64,000 nucleotides of DNA from Micromonospora sp. WMMD1102 (GTDB taxonomy: Bacteria; Actinomycetota; Actinomycetes; Mycobacteriales; Micromonosporaceae). Below, in pieces: positions 42,442 through 51,696 of this stretch. The notes beneath the pieces were generated by a model, which had not been told where the DNA came from, did no database searches, and saw only the letters and a list, made by a program, of their open reading frames with translations. Location: assembly GCF_029626265.1 (NCBI RefSeq), contig NZ_JARUBN010000001.1, positions 2,604,001 through 2,668,000 on the forward strand, written 5' to 3'. Made by a program: the position numbers and the translations under genes. The stretch's first letter is position 1. The number at the start of each line of letters is the position of its first letter.

Positions 42442-44802
42442 ATGACATCTCGAAGCAGGGGAGGCCGGCCGACCGCCGTGCTGTCCCGGGCACTCGTCGC
42501 GGGCATCTCGGTGACCGTCCTGCTGGTCGGCAGCCCGGCGGCGGTCTCCGCCCGGCCGGACGCCCGGCCGGACGCCCAGTCGGACGCCCGGTCGGGCGGC
42601 GGGCCGTACGGCACCGGACCCCGCCTCGAACGCCTCGACCGCGGCCTCGTCGCGGTCCCCACCACCGACGGAGTCTTCCTCAGCTGGCGGCTGCTCGGCG
42701 CCGAGGCGACCGGGCACGGCGGTGCCGGCCTGACCGGCACCGACTTCGCCGTCTACCGGGACGGGCGGCGGATCGGCACCGTCACCGACAGCACCAACTA
42801 CCTCGACCGGGCCGGCACCGCCACCGCCGGCTACCAGGTCGCGCCGGTGGTCCGGGGCCGGACGGGCGCCCGGAGCGCCGCCGTCAGGCCGTGGGCCGAG
42901 GGCCACCGCGACCTGCCACTGCGCAAGCCGGCCGACGGGGTGACCCCGACCGGCGAGGCGTACACGTACGCGGCGAACGACATCAGCGTCGGCGACGTCG
43001 ACGGCGACGGGCAGTACGAGTACGTCGTCAAGTGGGATCCGTCGAACTCCAAGGACGTCTCCCAGGTCGGTTACACCGGCGAGGTCTACCTCGACACCTA
43101 CGAACTTGACGGCACCCTGCTGCACCGCGTCTCGCTCGGGGTCAACATCCGGGCCGGGGCGCACTACACGCAGTTCCTGGTCTACGACTTCGACGGCGAC
43201 AACCGCGCCGAGATGATGCTGAAGACCGCCCCCGGCAGCAGGGTCACCCGCTACGACAAGCACGGCCGGGCGGTCTCCGAGCGGTACGTGACGATGCCCC
43301 GCGAGGACGTCCGGGCCGGGTACGCGCACACCGACGACTACCGGCTCGACCCGGCGGCGTACCGACAGAAGCTTGTCGACCTCTTTCTAGGCTGGCACCG
43401 GCACCCGGAGGTGGTGGCCGGGCGCTGGCCGGCGACCCTGGAACAGGCCTTCGGGATCGCCCCGACCTACAGCTACCCGCTGTTCCGCCCCGACGCCGAG
43501 GCGCTCGTCGACCACTTCCTCGACGTGTACGCCCCGGCCCGCAGTACCCGCAACGTGTTGCGGTCGTTCCAGGGCTTCGTAGTGGACGGGCCGGAGTACC
43601 TGACCGTCTTCGACGGGGCGACCGGCCGCGAGTTGCAGACGATCCGCTACAAGCCCGGCCGGCACGACGACGGGCTGATGTGGGGCGACTACGCGATGAG
43701 CCGGATCGAGCCGGGCAACCGGGTCGACCGGTTCCTGTCCGGGGTGGCCTATCTGGACGGCCGGCACCCGTCGGCGGTCTTCGCCCGGGGCTACTACACC
43801 CGGGCGACCCTGGTGGCGTACCGCTGGGACGGCCGGCGACTGCGCGAGGACTGGTACGTCGACAGCGGCTGGGTGCCGATGTCGAATCCGTTCGACGACG
43901 GCCCGCACGGCCGGGAGGGGACCGATCCGGAGTACGGCACCCTGACCACCCAGGGCGCGCACTCGCTCTCCGTCGCCGACGTGGACGCCGACGGCAAGCA
44001 GGAGATCGTCTACGGCGGGGCCACCATCGACCACGACGGCAGCCTGCTGTACAGCTCCTACGGCACGCTGCCGGCGGGCAGCGCCAATCCGGGTGCCCGG
44101 GCGAAGGTCGGGCACGGCGACGCCCTGCACGTCACCGACATCGACCCGGCCCGTCCCGGGCTGGAGATCTTCATGGTGCACGAGGGCGCCTCCGGCGCGC
44201 CGTACGGCTATGCGCTGCGGGACGCCCACACCGGCGAGGTGGTCTACGGCGGGTACACCGGGGTGGACACCGGCCGCGGCATGGTCGGCGACGTGGTGCC
44301 GGCCGAGCCGGGGCTGGAGACCTGGGCGACAGTGGTCGGCGGCCAGCCGGACGGTCCCGGGCTGCGTACCGCCGACGGTGAGCTGCTCGGCACCGTCATC
44401 CCGGGCACCAACCAGAGCATCCGGTGGGCGGCCGACATGACCACCCAGATCGTCGGCGGTGCCCTGGAGGTCACCCCGACGATCGACGACTGGCAGCGGG
44501 GCCGGCTGCTCACCGCCGAGGGGACCCGGACCAACAACGGGACGAAGGGCAACCCGGGGCTGGTCGCCGACGTGCTCGGCGACTGGCGCGAGGAGATGCT
44601 GGTCCGCACCGTCGACAGTTCGGCGGTCCGGATCTACCTGAGTACCGAGCTGACCGACCGCAAGCTCTACACGCTGATGCACGATCCGCAGTACCGGGTC
44701 GAGGTGGCGCGGCAGCAGACGACGTACAACCAGCCGTCGTACCCGAGCTTCTATCTCGGCTCGGACCTCGACTGGTCCCGGGTCCCGCTACCGGGCCGCT
44801 GA
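42442..44802 (+). CDS. Secreted rhamnogalacturonan lyase, PL11 family
   Basis: This 786-aa enzyme starts at ATG 42442 with GGAGA upstream. A Sec signal (to about residue 40) is followed by a short RPDARPDAQSDARSGGG spacer. The mature protein begins LERLDRGLVAVPTTDGVFLS and YLDRAGTATAGYQVAPVV, then shows the eight-bladed propeller hallmarks of PL11: NDISVGDVDGDGQYEYVVKW, FLVYDFDGDNRAEMMLKTAP, LSVADVDADGKQEIVYGG, HVTDIDPARPGLEIFMVHEG, VADVLGDWREEMLVRT. Several DxDGD loops bind calcium. It cleaves the pectin rhamnogalacturonan-I backbone outside the cell. No CBM is attached, unlike some homologues. A strong terminator follows. Confidence 0.93.
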   Translation: MTSRSRGGRPTAVLSRALVAGISVTVLLVGSPAAVSARPDARPDAQSDARSGGGPYGTGPRLERLDRGLVAVPTTDGVFLSWRLLGAEATGHGGAGLTGTDFAVYRDGRRIGTVTDSTNYLDRAGTATAGYQVAPVVRGRTGARSAAVRPWAEGHRDLPLRKPADGVTPTGEAYTYAANDISVGDVDGDGQYEYVVKWDPSNSKDVSQVGYTGEVYLDTYELDGTLLHRVSLGVNIRAGAHYTQFLVYDFDGDNRAEMMLKTAPGSRVTRYDKHGRAVSERYVTMPREDVRAGYAHTDDYRLDPAAYRQKLVDLFLGWHRHPEVVAGRWPATLEQAFGIAPTYSYPLFRPDAEALVDHFLDVYAPARSTRNVLRSFQGFVVDGPEYLTVFDGATGRELQTIRYKPGRHDDGLMWGDYAMSRIEPGNRVDRFLSGVAYLDGRHPSAVFARGYYTRATLVAYRWDGRRLREDWYVDSGWVPMSNPFDDGPHGREGTDPEYGTLTTQGAHSLSVADVDADGKQEIVYGGATIDHDGSLLYSSYGTLPAGSANPGARAKVGHGDALHVTDIDPARPGLEIFMVHEGASGAPYGYALRDAHTGEVVYGGYTGVDTGRGMVGDVVPAEPGLETWATVVGGQPDGPGLRTADGELLGTVIPGTNQSIRWAADMTTQIVGGALEVTPTIDDWQRGRLLTAEGTRTNNGTKGNPGLVADVLGDWREEMLVRTVDSSAVRIYLSTELTDRKLYTLMHDPQYRVEVARQQTTYNQPSYPSFYLGSDLDWSRVPLPGR

Positions 44803-44830
44803 CCAGCGGCCGGGGCGACCCGACCCGGCC

Positions 44831-44864
44831 GGGACCCGGCGCTCCCAGCGGAGCGCCGGGTCCC
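44831..44864 (+). terminator. Terminator after the rhamnogalacturonan lyase gene
   Basis: GGGACCCGGCGCTC (44831-44844) pairs perfectly with 44851-44864 around a 6-nt loop, 28 bp after the stop. Confidence 0.8.
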
Positions 44865-44949
44865 GGCGTCTGCGTGCGGACCAACTGGTACGCCCGGCGG
44901 GGAACCGCGTGGCCGTGGTGCGGCTCGTCCCGGTTGGAGGTGGTCGACG

Positions 44950-45684
44950 ATGCGTACCCGTCGGATGCTCGCCGCGCTCGCCGCGACGCTTGTCGGGCTG
45001 GCCGGCACCCTGCTGCTCGCCCCGGCGCCGGCCCGGGCCGGCAACTGGGCCGCGACCCTGCTGGACCCGCTGCCGGAGCGGCTGGAACCGGGCCGGGCCT
45101 ACACCGTCGGGCTCTGGGTGCTCCAGCACGGCTTCCACCCCTACGAGGGCGACCTCGGCCCGGTGGCGCTGCGGTTCACCGACGAGAGCGGCACCTCGGT
45201 GTCGTTTTCCGCGTCGGCACTGCCGGAGCCGGCGCACTACGCGGCGGCGGTCACCGTGCCGCGGGCCGGAACCTGGGAGGTGACCGCCGTGCAGGGCGAG
45301 TTCGCCGACTTCAGGATCGGCACCCTTACCCTCCCCGGCGCGTTGGAGGTGTTCCGCGTTCCGGCTCCGCTCCAGCCGGCCGAGACGGCGAAACACTGGC
45401 CGGGTGCGATCCGGCCGCCGGAGCTTCCGGTCGACCCCGACCGCAACCCGTTCGCGCTGGACCCGGTGTCGGTGCAGGGGAGCGCGGTCGCTCCGGCAGC
45501 CGTCGAGGCGAGCGCCGGGGCGGTCCCGGCCGGACCGGAGCGGGCCACGTCGCGGCGGGCGCTGCTGGTCGCCGGCACGCTGCTGGCCGTGGCACTGGTC
45601 GGCCTCGGGGTCACCGCCGGTCGCCGCCGGCTGCGCCGAACCGGCCGGCCGGCAGCTGACGTCTCCATCAAGCCCGGCACCTGA
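44950..45684 (+). CDS. Membrane-anchored extracytoplasmic protein with an Ig-like domain
   Basis: This 244-aa protein has a signal peptide (MRTRRMLAALAATLVGLAGT, cleavage near ARAGNW), a beta-sandwich of about 110 residues (PLPERLEPGRAYTVGLWVLQ, LGPVALRFTDESGTSVSFSA, AAVTVPRAGTWEVTAVQGEF) similar to FixH/YtkA-like domains, a Pro/Ala linker and a C-terminal membrane helix (ALLVAGTLLAVALVGLGVTA) with basic tail. It sits outside the membrane. No catalytic motif is seen. It converges with the gene at 45728. Confidence 0.6.
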   Translation: MRTRRMLAALAATLVGLAGTLLLAPAPARAGNWAATLLDPLPERLEPGRAYTVGLWVLQHGFHPYEGDLGPVALRFTDESGTSVSFSASALPEPAHYAAAVTVPRAGTWEVTAVQGEFADFRIGTLTLPGALEVFRVPAPLQPAETAKHWPGAIRPPELPVDPDRNPFALDPVSVQGSAVAPAAVEASAGAVPAGPERATSRRALLVAGTLLAVALVGLGVTAGRRRLRRTGRPAADVSIKPGT

Positions 45685-45727
45685 CACCTCCAGCAGGCCC
45701 AGCAGCACGTCGGCACCGATCGGCGGG

Positions 45728-46741
45728 TCAGTCCGGATCGGGCAGCAGGCCCTGTTCGCGCAGTTGCTGGCAGTGCAGCTCCGGTGGCGGCTCCGGGTCC
45801 CAGTCGGACGGTCGGGGACCCTCCGGGCCGTCCGGTCCGACCCGGACGAACCGCTCCACCCGGGTGATCCGGCAGCACACACCCCGGATCTCGAACTCGT
45901 CCGTGACCGGTGACTCGAACTCCTCCAGCGCCCGGGTGTAGGCGGCCCGGATCTCATCCAGCGTCGCGTCCTCGTGCGGCACGATGTCGCTGAACCGCAG
46001 GAACGCGGAGTCGCGGGCCGCCTGCGGCGTCGGGTAGGTGCTGAAGGACCGGGGTTGCCAGGCGCCGTCGACGTACTCGCCGATGGTGAAGCCGACCGGC
46101 AGCAGCACCACGTTCGGATGGCTGGCCAGCGCCCGGCGGGAGTCGGCCCGTACCTCGTCGGGCACGATGCCGGCCTGGTAGAACGCGGGGACCATCTCGA
46201 TCCGCAGCAGCCCGTCGGAGAGGCCGGTGCTGGCGGCCGGGTCGATGACGAATCCCTCCTCCTGGGCCGGAGCCTCCCGGGTGCTGCCGGACGGGTACGG
46301 GTCGGGGTCGGTGGGGCGGGGCGGTTCGGGCCCGTCCGGTCCCATCCGGATGAACGGCTGGGCGCGGATGATCCGGTAACGCCGGTCGTGCACGGTGAGG
46401 TCGTCGACCACCTCCCAGTCGAGCAGCCGGATCGCCTCCTGGTACTCCCGCCGCTCGACCGCGTGTCCGGCGGTCTCGGGTGTCTCGCCGCGCAGCCGTC
46501 GGAAGTACGAGCCGAGGCCGTCCCGGCTGCCCTGTGGCCGGTCGCCGCCGAGGCTGAGGATCCGCCACCGGCCGATCGTCTCCTCCACGGCGTAGCCGAA
46601 GACCGGGGCGCCCCACATCAGTTTCGGGTAGGCGAGCGACCGGCGCCGGGCGTCGTCCTCGGAGAGCGCCGACACCGGATCGGTCCGCTGGGTGATCCGG
46701 ATCAGCAGGTGATCCGGCACCCGCCCACCGTGGTGACTCAT
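45728..46741 (-). CDS. Hypothetical protein, DUF5954-like
   Basis: This 337-aa soluble protein contains two related halves, each with a RxxxRxxRxxRxGPDGPExPRPxDxDP segment: RYRIIRAQPFIRMGPDGPEP near residue 120 and CRITRVERFVRVGPDGPEGP near 300. This pattern is what I associate with the actinobacterial DUF5954 family. The function is unknown. ATG 46741. It is divergent from the GH87 gene across a 378-bp gap. No signal peptide or membrane segment. Confidence 0.6.
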   Translation of the reverse strand: MSHHGGRVPDHLLIRITQRTDPVSALSEDDARRRSLAYPKLMWGAPVFGYAVEETIGRWRILSLGGDRPQGSRDGLGSYFRRLRGETPETAGHAVERREYQEAIRLLDWEVVDDLTVHDRRYRIIRAQPFIRMGPDGPEPPRPTDPDPYPSGSTREAPAQEEGFVIDPAASTGLSDGLLRIEMVPAFYQAGIVPDEVRADSRRALASHPNVVLLPVGFTIGEYVDGAWQPRSFSTYPTPQAARDSAFLRFSDIVPHEDATLDEIRAAYTRALEEFESPVTDEFEIRGVCCRITRVERFVRVGPDGPEGPRPSDWDPEPPPELHCQQLREQGLLPDPD

Positions 46742-47119
46742 GCACGCAGTGTGCCCCGGGCGTACTCGATAAGCAGCCCTCCGCGCTCCGGCAATGTTGG
46801 TACAGATGCTGGCGGCGGTACCTCCCGGCCCGCCCGTACTTCGATACCTAGCCTCCTAGGACGTCTTACCGGGTGTGGTCCCCACCTCCGGGGATCCGGT
46901 GGACGCGCAGGCGCATCGATCACGGTGGAAGCGTTGACGGCCCGGAAGTGCGCCGGTAACCTTTGGCCAACCTCCTGCAAGAACAGAACAAACTGTTGCT
47001 CTGTTCGCCACTGTAGGGCGGAACTTCCCAACAGTGCTTCAGCTCCGCTTGGCGGTGCCGCTCGATCCCCGCCAGCTCCGGCCACCCGCGCAACCGTCCC
47101 AGCACCAAGAAGGACAGTG
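46742..47119. other. Divergent gene-free region upstream of the GH87 gene
   Basis: No ORF is convincing. A small palindrome, CCTAG (46847-46851) and CTAGG (46856-46860), and an AT-richer stretch around 46960-47040 (containing CTGTTGCTCTGTTCGCC) are the only visible features; either could carry operator or promoter elements for the exported glucanase. Confidence 0.35.
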
Positions 47120-50100
47120 ATGAGACGCTCCCATCTGGTCCCTGCGACGGCGGCGACGGTCGCCGCCGCCATGATCGTCACCCTGGGCTGGTCGACGCCC
47201 GCCGCACACGCGGCCGACGCACCGCCGATCGCCCACCGACAGGCAGCCCCGGCCCAACCGGTGACCCGGCCGGACCTGCCCGCCGCCCTGGCCGAGGTCA
47301 ACCTCGCCCAGGGCCGCCCCACCCAGGCGAGTGGACACGCCGACGTCTACGACCCGTCCCGGGCGGTCGACGGCAACCAGGGCAGCTATTGGGAGAGCGT
47401 CAACCACGCCTTTCCGGGCTGGCTCCAGGTCGACCTCGGCTCGGCCGTACCGGTCGACCGGGCCGTCCTGAAGCTGCCGACCGCCGGCTGGGGCACCCGC
47501 ACCCAGACGCTCAGCGTGCGGGGCAGCACCGACGGGTCCTCCTTCACCGACCTGGCCGCGTCCCGGACGTACACCTTCGACCCGGCGGTCGGCGGCAACG
47601 CGGTGACTATCACGTTCACCGAAGCCAGCATCCGTTACCTCCGGGTCACCATCACCGCGAACAGCGGCTGGCCGGCCGGGCAGCTCGCCGAACTGGAGGT
47701 CTACGGCCCGGCCGGCGGCGGCACCGACACCACCCCGCCGAGCGCGCCCGGCACCCTCCGCTACACCCAGTCCGGTACGGCGATCACGCTGAACTGGGGC
47801 GCCTCGACCGACAACGCCGGCGGCAGCGGCCTGGCCGGCTACCTGGTCTACCGCAACGGTGCACAGGTGGCCTCGCTCGGCACCGTCACCAGCTACACCG
47901 ACACCCAGCCGACCGACACCACCGTGTCGTACTTCGTCCGGGCCCGGGACGTGGCGGGCAACCTCTCCGGCAACAGCAACACCGTGACCCGGACCGGCAG
48001 CCAGCCGCCTGGCTGCACGAACGTCGCCCGGGGCAGGCCGGTCACCGCCAGCGGCTCCACCTTCACCTTCGTACCCGCCAATGCCGTGGACGGGTCGCTC
48101 GGCACGTACTGGGAGGGAGCGCCGGGCTATCCGCAGACCCTGACCGTGGCGCTCGGCGCCAACCACGCGATCACGGCGGTACGGGTGAAACTGAACCCGG
48201 ACCCGAGCTGGGGCACCCGTACCCAGCAGATCCAGGTGCTCGGCCGGGACCAGGCGGCGACGGCGTACACCGGCCTGGTGCCGGCGGCGAACTACCAGTT
48301 CGCGCAGGGCGACAACACGGTGACGATCCCGGTCGCCGCTACCACCGCGGACGTGCAGCTCCGGTTCACCGCCAACACCGGCGCCCCGTCCGGCCAGGTC
48401 GCCGAGCTGGAGGTCTGCGGCACGCCCGCGCCCAACCCGGACCTGGTGGTCAGCGCGACCACCTGGACGCCGGCCGCGCCGACCGAGACCACCCCGGTCA
48501 TCCTGTCGGCGACCGTCCGCAACAACGGGTCGGCGTCGGCCGCCGCGACCACCGTCGACGTCAGCCTCGGCGGCACTGTCGCCGGCAGCGCCCCGGTGCC
48601 TGCGCTGGCCGCCGGTGCCTCGGCCACGGTGACCGTGAACGCCGGCACCCGGCCGCAGGGCAGCTATCCGGTCACCTCGGTGGTCGACCCGACCAACACG
48701 ATCGTCGAGCAGAACGACGCCAACAACAGCTTCACCACACCGTCGCCGATGGTCGTCGCCCAGGCTCCCGGCCCGGACCTACAGGTCGTCGGCATCACCA
48801 CCAACCCGCCGAACCCGGCGGTCGGCGCGTCGGTCAGCTTCACGGTGGCGGTGCAGAACCGGGGTACCGCGGCGACCGGCGCGACCACTGTCACCCGGGT
48901 GACGGTCGGCGGCACCACGCTGAACACCAACACCCCGTCGATCGCGGCCGGTGCGACAAGCAACGTGGCGATCGGCGGCAGCTGGATCGCCACCAGCGGC
49001 GGCGCCACCATCACCGCCACCGCGGACGCCACCGGCGCCGTCGCGGAGACGAACGAGGGGAACAACGTACGTACCCAGTCGATCGTCGTCGGGCGCGGCG
49101 CGGCGGTGCCGTACGTGTCGTACGAGGCGGAAGCCGGCCGCTACCAGGGCACCCTGCTGGAGGCGGACCCGCTGCGCACCTTCGGGCACACCAACTTCGG
49201 CACCGAGTCATCCGGGCGCCGGTCGGTCCGGTTGAACAGCACCGGCCAGTACGTCGAGTTCACCTCGACGAACGCGGCCAACTCGATCGTGGTCCGCAAC
49301 TCGATCCCGGACGCGCCGGGCGGCGGTGGCATCGAGGCCACCATCAGCCTGTACGTCAACGACACCTTCCTGCGCAAGCTGACCCTCTCCTCCCGACACA
49401 GCTGGCTGTACGGCAACACCGACGACCCGGAGGGGCTGTCGAACACGCCCGGCGGGGACGCCCGGCGGCTCTTCGACGAGTCGAACGCGCTGCTGAACCA
49501 GTCGTACCCGGCCGGCACCCGGTTCCGGCTCCAGCGCGACAGCGGCGACACGGCGGCCTTCTATGTCATCGACCTGGTCGATCTGGAGCAGGTCGCTCCG
49601 GCGGCGAGCCAGCCGGCCGGCTGCACCTCGATCACGCAGTACGGTGCGGTACCGAACGACGGGCTCGACGACACCGCCGCGATCCAGCGGGCGGTGACCG
49701 ACGACCAGAACGGGGTGATCGGCTGCGTCTGGATCCCGCCGGGGCAGTGGCGGCAGGAGCAGAAGATCCTCACCGACGACCCGCTGGACCGGGGCCAGTG
49801 GAACCAGGTCGGGATCAGCGACGTGACGATCCGGGGTGCCGGGATGTGGCACTCGCAGCTCTACACGCTGACCGAGCCGCACCTGCGGGCCGGTGGGATC
49901 AACCATCCGCACGAGGGCAACTTCGGGTTCGACATCGACGACAACACCCAGATCTCCGACCTCGCCATCTTCGGCTCGGGCCGGATCCGGGGCGGGCCGG
50001 GCGGTGCCGAGGGCGGGGTCGGACTCAACGGCCGGTTCGGCGAGGGCACCCGGATCAGCAACGTCTGGATCGAGCACGCCAACGTCGGCGTCTGGGTCGG

Positions 50101-50881
50101 CCGGGACTACGACAACATCCCGGCGCTCTGGGGGCCCGGCGACGGGCTGAACTTCACCGGGATGCGGATCCGCAACACGTACGCCGACGGGATCAACTTC
50201 GCCAACGGCACCCGGAACTCGCGGGTCTTCAACTCCTCGTTCCGGAACACCGGTGACGACGCGCTGGCGGTCTGGGCCAGCCGCTACGTCCGGGACCCCT
50301 CGGGCGACATCGGCCACTCCAACGCCTTCGTCAACAACACGATCCAGCTTCCGTGGCGGGCCAACGGCATCGCCGTCTACGGCGGCCACGGCAATCGGAT
50401 CGAGAACAACCTGGTCTACGACACGATGAACTACCCGGGGATCATGCTGGCCACCGACCACGACCCGCTGCCGTTCTCCGGGCAGACGCTGATCGCGAAC
50501 AACGGGCTCTACCGCACCGGCGGCGCCTTCTGGGGCGAGCAGCAGAAGTTCGGAGCGATCACGCTCTTCCCGGCGACCCGGGACATCGTCGGGGTCACCA
50601 TCCGGGACACCGAGATCGTCGACTCGACGTACGACGGCATCCAGTTCAAGTCCGGCGGCGGCAACATGCCGGGGGTGGTGGTCAGCAACGTCCGGATCGA
50701 CCGGTCGAACAACGGGGCCGGGATCCTGGCGATGAACGGGGCGCGGGGCAGCGCGACGCTGTCGAACGTGACCATCACCAACTCGGCCACCGGAAACGTC
50801 GTGGTCGAGCCGGGGTCGAGCTTCACCGTGACCGGCGCGGCACCGGCCCTCCGACAACCGCGCAAGCCGGCCGTGGACTGA
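47120..50881 (+). CDS. Secreted GH87 alpha-1,3-glucanase (mutanase), multidomain
   Basis: This 1253-aa enzyme starts at ATG 47120 with AAGGA upstream. Order: Sec signal (1-32); discoidin-like domain (about 60-195, NLAQGRPTQASGHADVYDPS); fibronectin III (about 203-292, PSAPGTLRYTQSGTAITLNW); second discoidin-like (about 298-435); two CARDB domains (about 440-545 and 553-655, PDLVVSATTWTPAAPTETTP and PDLQVVGITTNPPNPAVGAS); a CBM6-like module (from about 666, VSYEAEAGRYQGTLLEADPL); and the beta-helix. Asp1023 (in YADGINF) and Asp1046-Asp1047 (in NTGDDALAVW) have the 23-residue spacing I recall for the catalytic Asp triad of GH87. It degrades alpha-1,3-glucan of fungal walls or biofilms. Confidence 0.9.
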   Translation: MRRSHLVPATAATVAAAMIVTLGWSTPAAHAADAPPIAHRQAAPAQPVTRPDLPAALAEVNLAQGRPTQASGHADVYDPSRAVDGNQGSYWESVNHAFPGWLQVDLGSAVPVDRAVLKLPTAGWGTRTQTLSVRGSTDGSSFTDLAASRTYTFDPAVGGNAVTITFTEASIRYLRVTITANSGWPAGQLAELEVYGPAGGGTDTTPPSAPGTLRYTQSGTAITLNWGASTDNAGGSGLAGYLVYRNGAQVASLGTVTSYTDTQPTDTTVSYFVRARDVAGNLSGNSNTVTRTGSQPPGCTNVARGRPVTASGSTFTFVPANAVDGSLGTYWEGAPGYPQTLTVALGANHAITAVRVKLNPDPSWGTRTQQIQVLGRDQAATAYTGLVPAANYQFAQGDNTVTIPVAATTADVQLRFTANTGAPSGQVAELEVCGTPAPNPDLVVSATTWTPAAPTETTPVILSATVRNNGSASAAATTVDVSLGGTVAGSAPVPALAAGASATVTVNAGTRPQGSYPVTSVVDPTNTIVEQNDANNSFTTPSPMVVAQAPGPDLQVVGITTNPPNPAVGASVSFTVAVQNRGTAATGATTVTRVTVGGTTLNTNTPSIAAGATSNVAIGGSWIATSGGATITATADATGAVAETNEGNNVRTQSIVVGRGAAVPYVSYEAEAGRYQGTLLEADPLRTFGHTNFGTESSGRRSVRLNSTGQYVEFTSTNAANSIVVRNSIPDAPGGGGIEATISLYVNDTFLRKLTLSSRHSWLYGNTDDPEGLSNTPGGDARRLFDESNALLNQSYPAGTRFRLQRDSGDTAAFYVIDLVDLEQVAPAASQPAGCTSITQYGAVPNDGLDDTAAIQRAVTDDQNGVIGCVWIPPGQWRQEQKILTDDPLDRGQWNQVGISDVTIRGAGMWHSQLYTLTEPHLRAGGINHPHEGNFGFDIDDNTQISDLAIFGSGRIRGGPGGAEGGVGLNGRFGEGTRISNVWIEHANVGVWVGRDYDNIPALWGPGDGLNFTGMRIRNTYADGINFANGTRNSRVFNSSFRNTGDDALAVWASRYVRDPSGDIGHSNAFVNNTIQLPWRANGIAVYGGHGNRIENNLVYDTMNYPGIMLATDHDPLPFSGQTLIANNGLYRTGGAFWGEQQKFGAITLFPATRDIVGVTIRDTEIVDSTYDGIQFKSGGGNMPGVVVSNVRIDRSNNGAGILAMNGARGSATLSNVTITNSATGNVVVEPGSSFTVTGAAPALRQPRKPAVD

Positions 50882-50933
50882 GACACCCGTCCGGGCCTGA
50901 CCGGCCACGGATTGTCTTTGTTGACCGGGTACG

Positions 50934-50973
50934 CCGCTGGCCGGGTCCCCTGTGGTGGGGACCCGGCCAGCGG
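50934..50973. terminator. Bidirectional terminator
   Basis: A perfect 17-bp stem, CCGCTGGCCGGGTCCCC (50934-50950) with 50957-50973, closes the 6-nt loop TGTGGT between convergent genes. Confidence 0.85.
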
Positions 50974-50991
50974 GTGGTTCTCGGTAGCTGG

Positions 50992-51696
50992 TTAGCTGTT
51001 GTTCCAGGCTTCGGCGACGAGGTCGGCTGCCTGGTCCTCCCACTGCGCGTACGCCTGCGGGAAGGCCGACACCTGTACCTTCTGCGCCGCCACGGTCAAC
51101 GGCAGGTCCCGCCAACCATCAACCTGCGCCAGACCCTTCAGGAACGCGGTCGTCGCATACTCCGGATCGGTGATCTGCTCCACCGAACCCCAACCCGACG
51201 ACGGACGCTGCTGGAACAGCCCCTGCGAGTCATGGTCGTTGCGGTCACCCAGATGACCCAGGTTCTCCAACTTCGACTCCTGCAGCGAGGTACCCACCGC
51301 GATCACCGCGGCACGCTCGTCCATCCCCGCCTTCTTCGTCGCCTTGACAATCGCCCGCACGTTGTCAGCCTGCTCGGCCGACAGCGGAATCCGCGACTGC
51401 TCACCGGACACACCATGCGGCACGAGGCGGTCCCGCGACGGCTTACCCTTACGATCCTTCTTCCTGTCACCCTTGTCGCTCTTCTTGTCACCCTTGTCGC
51501 CCTTGTGGTCCTTGTCGGCCATGACGGACTGCGACACCGGCGAACCCACATGCTCCGGGCTGGCCTGCGCGGCCACGGCCGGGCCGGCAACAGCGCCACC
51601 GACGAACGCCAGACCAGCAACACCGAGGGCACCCTTACGAACGATCGACGTCTTCTCGACGGCCGGAAGCCACCGGCTGAACAGCATCGTGTTCAT
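50992..51696 (-). CDS. Secreted protein with a lysozyme-like domain
   Basis: This 234-aa protein starts at ATG 51696 with GGAAGGAC upstream. A signal region (VRKGALGVAGLAFVGGAVAG, cleavage near AVAAQAS) is followed by a very charged spacer (DKDHKGDKGDKKSDKGDRKK) and a lysozyme-fold domain: QADNVRAIVKATKKAGMDER, AAVIAVGTSLQESKLENLGH, LFQQRPSSGWGSVEQITDPE. The Glu in LQESKLEN sits where transglycosylases of this fold keep their catalytic Glu. It likely acts on peptidoglycan during growth or germination. The long upstream region carries direct repeats that may regulate it. Confidence 0.8.
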   Translation of the reverse strand: MNTMLFSRWLPAVEKTSIVRKGALGVAGLAFVGGAVAGPAVAAQASPEHVGSPVSQSVMADKDHKGDKGDKKSDKGDRKKDRKGKPSRDRLVPHGVSGEQSRIPLSAEQADNVRAIVKATKKAGMDERAAVIAVGTSLQESKLENLGHLGDRNDHDSQGLFQQRPSSGWGSVEQITDPEYATTAFLKGLAQVDGWRDLPLTVAAQKVQVSAFPQAYAQWEDQAADLVAEAWNNS

